DNA of 64,000 nucleotides from Albula goreensis (lineage: Eukaryota > Chordata > Actinopteri > Albuliformes > Albulidae): the NCBI GenBank assembly GCA_022829145.1, contig CM040746.1, positions 32,701,712-32,765,711 of the forward strand, given 5' to 3'. Position numbers and translations under genes: made by a program. This document shows, in pieces, positions 20,901 through 64,000 of the stretch. The notes below the pieces were generated by a model. The model did no database searches. It worked only from the letters and a program-made list of their open reading frames with translations, and had not been told where the DNA came from. Position 1 is the first letter of the stretch, and each line of letters starts with the position of its first letter.

Positions 20901-23900
20901 CGCAGGACAGAAGCAGGGCTGTCAGGGAATGTGTCTGCATGGAACTCCCAAACGAGTGCCTGTCAGGGGTGTCCAGGGAGCACTGTGTCTATCTGACAGT
21001 GCGTGTGTTTGCCTGGCCTTGGGAACCCAGATGCTCTGCACAGCTGCCAGCCAGACAGAAGCAGGAAGTTTTTGTCGATTTACCTGTCTGAGAAGTAGGA
21101 CACTGAGATGTGTGCCCATGAGAAGGAAGCAGGAAGTTCTACACATCTTCAAGTCAAAGCTAGACTTGCTTCCCAGCCCCAGCTGTGTGTCAGATTTGCA
21201 CTGTGGGCCTTACATGACTGTGGACCATTTCAAACCAAAGTAACTGGACACTAAGGACCACTCAGAGCAGAGTGCTCAGTCTGCCTGCTCTATTCTGCCA
21301 CACAAGCGCTCTGAACACAGGGAAACAACTCCATTAGCGCTTAACAAAAATTAAATACAGCTTATATGATGTGTAAAGCATTTGATTTGTCCCAGTAGTT
21401 TGGCAAAGGAGAAGTTTGATATGATGTCCTGTGGCCTCTTCCAGCTAATGTGGAAAAGAAACAGGACTCTTAACTAGAAGGCAAAAGGTAGCAGCTTCAG
21501 ATCCCAGCATCACCCACGAACAAAGTGTACGAACCCGAATTGTTCCGCTAAGAATCCAGCTGTATTCATTTAAACTATGTAAAACAGAAAGAATACACCT
21601 CGCCCTGGGAAAAGGCTGAATTATTTATAAATGAATGTATGAGGATGGAACATCAGGCTCGAAACTGCCACTAGTCCACTGACCCAGAAACATCTCCCAG
21701 CCCCTTTGGGCCAGTTTAAACAAGCTTTCCAATGGCTGCTGAGCCAGCAGACTTAAAAAAAACACAAAACAGAAAAACACTTAATCTTTTGGCCACAATA
21801 GTGCATTGAGAAATTCAGTTCACTCTTGAACACAGTATGCCTGAGAAAATACTGCTTCTTAGCAGGAGTATGACAGATGGCACTGCATACCTTACATTTT
21901 GTGTAATTTGATTCGGTAGCTATCAAAAAATGTATCAACAGGGTGCGCAAAGTGAACATTACATTTACAGGCAAGGAGCCCTCCTCAAGCAATGAAAGCT
22001 GTGTGGGCTATATGTGAACCATTATTCGGTTCTAGGAGGCTAGACTATGATACACACTCTGAGAATCACAATCTGAATAGCAGACAACACTGTATGACAC
22101 ATGCACTCATCACAGAATTTTCAAAATGCAGCATCTAACTTCATATTTTTGTTTATCTGACAATACGATATTTCAAATCTGACACATACTACACAAAAAT
22201 GTTATAACCATAAATGTAGGATATTTGGCCAAGTGGCGAGCCGGAAGTAAATTGAACATATCATTAAACCGGAAAAATCCAGACAACTACGACCTAACTT
22301 GGTGGAGAAACTGACATAAAGCTTGAATTACCTCAATATCTGTATGGTGACCTTATGATGAAATGGCTATAATGAAATGGTTTGTTTGCAAATGTACCCC
22401 TCATCTGCTTGTGAAGAAAGGAAACAAATGATTTAAATGAACATAAACCATAGGCACTGGAAGGGTACAATATACTTGATCATTTGTCTTACTAAAATAC
22501 CAAATTAATGGTCGGTACCAAAGAAATAGAAACATGTGATCCACTGCAGCAGACTGGAGCAGGGATTTCTGGCAACCCAGCTGTATATCAAATGAGCCCA
22601 ATGTGATGTTATCAAGAAAAATACAATAACAGGCCAACAGCAAGCATAATTGACTGTGCTCATTCTGCATCCTGACCATTGTTTTTTCACCCGCACATAG
22701 AAATGATTTTGTGTTATTGGCTGGAAGAATACCTAATATTTCTGCTATAATAAAGCGATTTTATGTTCACTTTACATCATACCTTTATATCACATCATCT
22801 TTTTATCGGAGCATTTTATCACTGAATGGAGGTTGAAGATTACATTCCTGTAACGGTCTAAATCAAGCGTGCCATACAAATCGGGTATCGACTTACTAAT
22901 TAAGATCAGATCCATAAAAAGATGGGTTCATGACATAATACTGTAAAACATATGCACCTGTTACCTAAAGGTCTAAGTAGCATCACAATTCAATGACATA
23001 TGCCAAGACAATGGTTACACGACTGGAGCCAGTAACCAGCCCATTCATTGCAAGAAGCTGGGTCCAATATAAAGGATGGCCTTTGACAAATTTACTTGAA
23101 CATCAAGCCCTGTCTCTGCTAGTGGAATTTTATGTCTGCCATTTGATTTTTGCCACCTGCTGGTGATGGCAGAGTGAGGCTTCAAAACCCCAAGAGGGGT
23201 GGAGCTAATTGATCCTTCGATAACTCTCACTGTTGGTTATATGAGCAAGATATTGCTTTCCTGGGCAAAAACCTATGACTGTTTAACATCAGTGACTCAT
23301 TTTCCCCCCAGTCTCCACTCGTAACTCACCGCTTCTCATAATGCTGACCCCACAGTTGCCCTTCTCAAACTTGACACCGTCATACTTGTGCCCTGGAGGA
23401 GAAACCAAAACTAGTTAGGAGACAACCCCCGATTCAACTGATGTTCTCTTTGAGAAAAAAAAATCTGATTTTAAACCCTGATACCGCTGGCTAGGGGGCT
23501 CACCTGTGGGAGTGATCACGGTGCACTCAGAATACGGAAGCTGATTGAGACCTTGTTCAACCACAAGTCTGATCTGTGAATGAAACCAGTCAAAGCCAGA
23601 GTTACAATGCTAGACATATTTAGCCAATGTCTGATAGGATAGTAGTACTTCTTGGTTGGCCATACTGAAGTCTGTTTACAAACCTTACATTTAATACATT
23701 TTGGGCCTTACAGCTGGATGTTTATTAAAGGTAATATATCAATATTACATTGATGTGTGTGACGTATGAGACAAAAGAGGCAGGACTGTGGCACTGTAGG
23801 ACCTGGGTAGTGCAGGGAACCCACAATATATGAAAATAGACAGCAGTGATTTGTGACCAATATACTTACATAAGCAAAACACCCATTTCAGTGTAAAGAC

Positions 23901-25982
23901 TTGGTGAGCACTGGCAAACCCCCAACATCGCCAATGTATGTGTGAACGTACATCTCAGAATGTCATGTAACAATAAAGTCACATTAGCTGAGGCGAAAGA
24001 TATTGCTGCAACATGGAGATCAACAGGCTTGAATAAACACACTGCTGTATCAGGTAAGGCTGTCTGGGGTTGTACTGGCGATGGGGGAAATTTTAAAACT
24101 CTAACAAGCTGTCAATCACTAATGCATTTGAATAAATCAAAGAATTTTGCTTCCTACACAAAAATAAACAATGATTGTTTCAAATCAATGTCTCTCTCTC
24201 ACTGAGAGATTATGGTAGTCCCTTTCTGGCTTCATGTCAGCTTGTTCTCCTCATTCCATCACTAGACTATTCGGACTTTTTCATCCACAAACAGACACAA
24301 TACAGCACCATTAATCAACCTGGCCCATGGTTCGCATATACAAATTTATCTAGGTCAACTATATTTGCTACTCAACACTCAGAACCATTTGTAACTAATA
24401 TCACAATTTACCTCTTCAAGCTACTAACGAACTTGATTTTATGCTATAATTTTACAAGATGTCTTCTGCCATTGTGACACTGAGACTTGCTCAATTGTAT
24501 ACATTTTTGTAAGTCAGTCTGAATAATAATATCTTACAAATGGCTTAAAGAAAATGTACATAAACAAAAAAAATCATATATCCTTACCAGGCGGTCTGCA
24601 CAAAATACAAAATCTCCCCGGCTGGTTTTTCTGTATAAACAAAACAAACAAAAAAAAAAGTCACATGACTAAATGACAATAAACCAGTCACCCTGTGAAC
24701 TTGAATACTGGTGGAAATAAGTTAAAAAGGTAGGTACTATCCATGTGGTTACAACTTCCCACAAATACCCCACCACTGTCCCTTAACCGCACGAACCATA
24801 CAATCCTCTCCATTGCAGGACTACGCTATATTGTATGTGAAGGAATTGAAACTTTGCCACCGTCCGATTTACTGCACCAGTCCACAACTCTGTCAAAAAG
24901 GGGAACAAAGAAATAAGATTCTGCTAAAATGCGCTATATATTTGTTTATTTTGTTTTGTCACCTAAGGAAAAAAAATTACAGGGTGCACGTATTACTCTA
25001 ACATGCCAACATGACAGGTAAGGTAACAATGGTCACATAACTACTTCATTCAAGATTTCTTTGCTAACACTGTTTGCCTTATTTATTAAGTTGGTTTTTA
25101 AAAACCAGAAGTTAGATATTCATGCTAAATAATTTTGTCCTGATTTCAGGAAACAGCCAAATAGTATATTAGCAAGCAATGGGTATTCCTATTTTAACTT
25201 CTTTATATATAATTCAATCTGAAAAACAATATTTCCATTCCATTTGAAATGATATCCTACTCGCGCATTGACACGAACACATGGATAATGATTTCTGCAT
25301 CAGCCAATTTACCACACACTCTCGCTGCTGTCCTGTTTTCCAGGTATGGAAGTGAAACCTTACCCTCATTTTCCTTCCGCTCAGACCCTAAACGGGGACA
25401 GCAGCCTTACAGCGTGCATGCTGCGTCTGTGGCATCGTTTTTTGGGTTTTATTGTCAAACTAATGTTAATCGCCATGATGCTCAGGATGTTTACGAGTGT
25501 TCAGTGGAAAACAGAATAGCCCACGCTAGTTTCTATGGAAACCTTTAATTATTATTTCCTCCCTAGCATAGCTACTTCTGAGTGAAATTGAATCGTGATC
25601 GCGAAAAAATGCTGCCATGAACATTCCTTGTCTTAGACTATCTGACATCAGCTAGACTATTACTGTATACTGTCACAACACTGTGGCGCACGACTCACAT
25701 GTCTCTTATGATGGTCTGTAATTCTCTTATTTGGTCATTCAGAGGTAACAGTTTCAGCTGTGGTCCAAGCTGAACTTGGACTTGGCCTTCAGTGTTGAGC
25801 CCGTTTTCAGTCGTTTCCTTCAGTTCCTCCACTGCACTGTTCGAAACTGCTGGGTTACTGGCGTTGTTCGCAAACCGAACCTGTTTCATGACAGCATGGT
25901 CTTGGTTGACATTGTTTGGCTGCTGGTTGTGGCAAGGCATTTTATTCTCTGTAACGATACTGTCGGCGAAATCCGTTTCCAT
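17878..25982 (-). CDS. uprt: Uracil phosphoribosyltransferase homolog UPRT, complete coding span of 7 exons
   Basis: Seven exons join in phase into 275 codons plus stop. The fold is the type I phosphoribosyltransferase family; bacterial and protist members convert uracil and PRPP to UMP for pyrimidine salvage. Residues 1-85 form a variable, probably disordered N-terminus containing MPCHNQQ as in human. The conserved domain runs from LGPQLKLLPLNDQIRELQTI to the C-terminus, with GVKFEKGNCGVSIMRSGEAM, the PRPP-loop equivalent YPILSTGNT (204-212) and the terminal THFGQKYFGTD (265-275). The start at 25982-25980 is chosen because it lies ten or so residues before MPCHNQQ, as in human. Known for the vertebrate family: the C-terminal uracil-binding loop is shortened and UPRT activity was not detected for the human protein, so function is uncertain. 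Divergent from abcb7, convergent with zdhhc15. Confidence 0.95.
17985..19111 (-). other. uprt intron 6
   Basis: Non-coding. A SINE copy lies at 18040-18246. Confidence 0.6.
18040..18246 (+). mobile_element. tRNA-derived SINE, decayed
   Basis: Reads GTACAATGGACTTGTAACTC.AGAGG.TTCAGGCTGGATCCCCATG, a tRNA-like head whose GGCTGGATCCCC stands in for box B. The tail GGATAAGAGTGTATCCTAAATGCC is followed by AATGTAATGTAAT, the same family tail as at 5327. Confidence 0.62.
19112..19210 (-). CDS. uprt: uprt exon 6, PRPP-loop equivalent
   Basis: Acceptor CCGTAG, donor GTAGGT. Encodes (S)TGNTVIEAVRVLIEHGLQ then PKHIILLSLFSTPH. Confidence 0.95.
19211..20725 (-). other. uprt intron 5
   Basis: Non-coding, AT-rich, no repeat recognised. 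Confidence 0.6.
20726..20887 (-). CDS. uprt: uprt exon 5
   Basis: Acceptor CCACAG, donor GTGAGT. Encodes GEAMEQGLRDCCRSIRIGKI, LIQSDEDTQKAKVFYAKF and PPDIYRRKVLLMYPIL. Confidence 0.95.
20888..23329 (-). other. uprt intron 4
   Basis: Non-coding. A decayed SINE at about 21450-21590; otherwise nothing recognised. Confidence 0.6.
21450..21590 (+). mobile_element. Decayed SINE fragment
   Basis: GGACTCTTAACTAGAAGGC followed by GGTAGCAGCTTCAGATCCC looks like the tRNA-like head of a fish SINE, and CCCGAATTGTTCCGCTAAGA.ATCCAGCTGTATTCATTTAAA like its middle part. No tail remains. Confidence 0.45.
23330..23392 (-). CDS. uprt: uprt exon 4
   Basis: Acceptor CTCCAG, donor GTGAGT. Encodes HKYDGVKFEKGNCGVSIMRS. 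The intron between exons 3 and 4 is only 111 bp. Confidence 0.94.
23504..23573 (-). CDS. uprt: uprt exon 3
   Basis: Acceptor TCACAG, donor GTGAGC. Encodes IRLVVEQGLNQLPYSECTVI and TPT(G). Confidence 0.94.
23574..25698 (-). other. uprt introns 1 and 2
   Basis: Non-coding apart from exon 2 (24588-24630). The plus-strand open frame at 25249-25548 has no recognisable domain and lies inside intron 1. Confidence 0.55.
24588..24630 (-). CDS. uprt: uprt exon 2 (43 bp)
   Basis: Acceptor ATACAG, donor GTAAGG. Completes a split codon and encodes KTSRGDFVFCADRL, matching KTASRGDFMFSADRL in human. Confidence 0.93.
25699..25982 (-). CDS. uprt: uprt exon 1 (start codon)
   Basis: ATG at 25982-25980, donor GTGAGT just after 25699. 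94 codons plus two bases. Begins METDFADSIVTENKMPCHNQ and ends LLPLNDQIRELQTIIRD. Confidence 0.93.
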
Positions 25983-26217
25983 ATAACAGAAACGAAGGTC
26001 TGGAAGTATTACCTTGATTTTTCTAAATCCTATTGTTAACTACAAAAACATTACAATACGCGCCCCGATGCCATGTAGCTAGTGCAATGGCCCTCGCTAC
26101 TTTCCCTTGTGGAGAAAATACAGAGCTGTGTTTGTCCTGGAAATAAAACAGTAACAGGATGTGTAATCGCCAGCAAGATCTTGCGTCTGAATGGTCAGAA
26201 CTGTAGTCAATCAAGAG

Positions 26218-26222
26218 ATTGG
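26218..26222 (-). promoter_or_regulatory. CCAAT box (NF-Y type), uprt side
   Basis: ATTGG on the plus strand reads CCAAT on the minus strand (GGGACCAATCTC), 236 bp upstream of the uprt ATG. Confidence 0.45.
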
Positions 26223-26259
26223 TCCCGTCGTGCCCGCGCAGCATGCGACAACTTGCAAC

Positions 26260-26281
26260 TGCTGACGTAACTAAGTCAGCA
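26260..26281. promoter_or_regulatory. Inverted TGCTGAC half sites with CRE-like core
   Basis: TGCTGAC (26260-26266), eight bases, GTCAGCA (26275-26281). Each arm is a perfect MARE half site; TGACGTAA at 26263-26270 is also a CRE/ATF-like octamer. Confidence 0.4.
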
Positions 26282-26315
26282 ACATGAAAAGCCGAGATCG
26301 TTTTATTGCTCTCTT

Positions 26316-26333
26316 GGGAAGTGTAGTTCCCAG
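26316..26333 (-). promoter_or_regulatory. ZNF143/THAP11-type ACTACA..TCCC site
   Basis: Minus strand CTGGGAACTACACTTCCC contains ACTACACTTCCC, one base from the ACTACAATTCCC motif common in bidirectional vertebrate promoters. Confidence 0.5.
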
Positions 26334-27190
26334 ATCAGTGTGCAAGAGCGCTGGAATTCAGCGCAATATGCAGAAAATGTAGGTTACTTCACCCTTCATG
26401 AATTTGTCAGTTTAGACGAGGTAGTACAGGAGCAAATATTTTCATTTAAATCTTATTTTATTTGCTAATTTGAATGATGTTTTGATAGTATCTGACGTCA
26501 CATTTAAATCCTGTAAATGGATTACAAGTGACCCTGGGTTATTCTGTTGTAGTATTATGTTTTTCTCAAAATTTTTGTGGTGACCCTTTGTGTATAAGTC
26601 AACAGTATGAAAACTATATCATCAGTACCCAGACAGAGTAATATGAGCGAGAACGTGTATTTGATCTCATTCATCACAGAAAGTTTCAAATTAAGGAGTT
26701 ATGAAATAATACATTTTAGATAGGCACCAGAGCCTTTAATGACAAGCAGAAAACAAAAATATTGTGTGTCCCAGTAATTACTGTTTCATGAGTGGGCTTC
26801 ACGACTCAGTGATACAGTGGATTCCTTCTGTAAAATAAACTGAACAAAAAAATTGGAAAATCACCCGTAGTTTTGATAACCGTACAGATAAGATATATGC
26901 CAAGGTCTGTGATACTGATTTTTAGTTTTAATAATCCAATTTTATTGTTTTAATACATTTATTTAGATGTGTATTATGCAGTATTCTGTTACACTGGCAA
27001 TGATTTCAATGTATTGAAGCTTGGTAAACCGATTGTGCTCAGATTGTGGTATGAAAGCAACTAACATAATGTAATACTACTGTAATCTACAGTATTTCAG
27101 TACTGAAGTTTGCTAACGTCACTGTTCTTGAGGCCTCCTTGACCGAATGTGAAGAAGAGATAAATACATCCCACAATACTTCTGTCCCTG

Positions 27191-27219
27191 TTTCCGGACA
27201 GCCCCCTTTTTGATTCAAC

Positions 27220-27227
<8 letters not shown>
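27191..27227 (+). promoter_or_regulatory. ETS-like and YY1-like sites at the abcb7 start
   Basis: TTTCCGGA (27191-27198) contains the CCGGAA core on the minus strand. CAACATGGCGCC (27216-27227) resembles the YY1 site AANATGGCGGC and overlaps the initiation codon, a common arrangement in housekeeping genes. Confidence 0.45.
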
Positions 27228-63583
<36,356 letters not shown>

Positions 63584-64000
63584 GTGGGTGGAGCTGCGTG
63601 GAGATAATGGTGCAACTTACCGGGCCAGTCTGACCGGGTTTGTTGTATTGGCATGTGACAATACAACAGGGAGGGCAAATCACAGATTTATCTCATTCAG
63701 TGTCTTAAACCTGGCTGTCACATCTGTCTGAGATCAAAGAGCTGTAAAAGATGAGGGAATGAGTAGGAGAAAAAATGTGACATGTCAGGTTTTCACTGTC
63801 CCTTTGCCTGGTGCTGGTAACATTAGCTCAGTAAGTTTTCCCACATTAGTCACCAATAGGTTGTGATGGACTTGACTATTTTCTTAGCGTAATAGTTCTT
63901 CTAATGGTGTTACTAATTTTTTTGCTGTTAGCTAGGCCAATGCTAATAGCTCTGAGACTGATGTTGCGATTGATCATTTGTGGTGTCCAGGTGCACTGCG

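Larger units (their letters stand above)
25983..27219. promoter_or_regulatory. Divergent promoter region of uprt and abcb7
   Basis: 1,237 bp between the two start codons, which point away from each other. Candidate sites cluster near uprt (CCAAT 26218-26222, MARE/CRE-like 26260-26281, ZNF143-like 26316-26333) and at the abcb7 start (ETS-like 27191-27198, YY1-like 27216-27227). No TATA box is obvious at either end. The middle (26400-27100) is AT-rich with nothing recognised. Transcription starts are not determined. Confidence 0.65.

Noticed and set aside
20664..21243. Plus-strand open frames of 110 and 149 codons
   Set aside because: Antisense to uprt exon 5 and its flanking intron.
25249..25548. 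99-codon plus-strand open frame
   Set aside because: Inside uprt intron 1 and without any recognisable domain or neighbouring exon.
63950..64000. Possible start of abcb7 exon 15 after TGTCCAG at the right edge
   Set aside because: The bases after the AG do not encode the expected continuation (E-T-I-L-G-A type) in the required frame.

Overview
The window is nuclear DNA from a ray-finned fish, most likely a teleost. The evidence is split vertebrate genes with GT-AG introns, protein sequences close to fish versions of known genes, and fish-type interspersed repeats (tRNA-derived SINEs ending in a GGATAAAAGC..GCTAAATG tail, Tc1-like elements, long TG and CT microsatellites). I cannot name the species from this sequence alone. 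It contains three protein-coding genes in the order zdhhc15 (+), uprt (-), abcb7 (+). From memory this matches the neighbourhood ZDHHC15 - UPRT - ABCB7 on human Xq13, so it is a conserved vertebrate gene block.

Region by region. 82-13375: nine coding exons of zdhhc15, a Golgi-type DHHC palmitoyltransferase. The 5' end (about 50 residues) lies upstream of the window. Its introns carry a degenerate 35-bp tandem repeat, a 41-bp minisatellite of about 22 copies, a SINE and a Tc1-like relic. 13376 to about 16850: probable long 3' UTR. 17508-25982: complete uprt on the minus strand, seven coding exons, 275 aa, with a poly(A) signal at 17508-17513; it converges with zdhhc15. 25983-27219: a 1,237-bp divergent intergenic region that must hold the promoters of both uprt and abcb7; it carries CCAAT, ZNF143-like, CRE/MARE-like, ETS-like and YY1-like sites. 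27220-63583: fourteen coding exons (641 codons) of abcb7, the mitochondrial half-ABC transporter linked to Fe-S cluster export. The end of the nucleotide-binding domain (H-loop and C-terminal tail, about 110 residues) is beyond the right edge.

The three genes are not an operon or a pathway. They share a neighbourhood and, for uprt and abcb7, a promoter interval. The least expected observations are: a candidate alternative terminal exon inside abcb7 intron 5, spliceable in frame and followed by a poly(A) signal; a perfect 42-bp palindrome in abcb7 intron 9; an intact-looking 439-bp TA-flanked non-autonomous Tc1-like element next to abcb7 exon 14; and a uprt gene that is well conserved but shares the degenerate active-site features of its vertebrate family. 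I found no CRISPR array, RNA gene, bacterial-type system or nested protein gene that I could support. All other long open frames fall in introns, simple repeats or antisense to exons.
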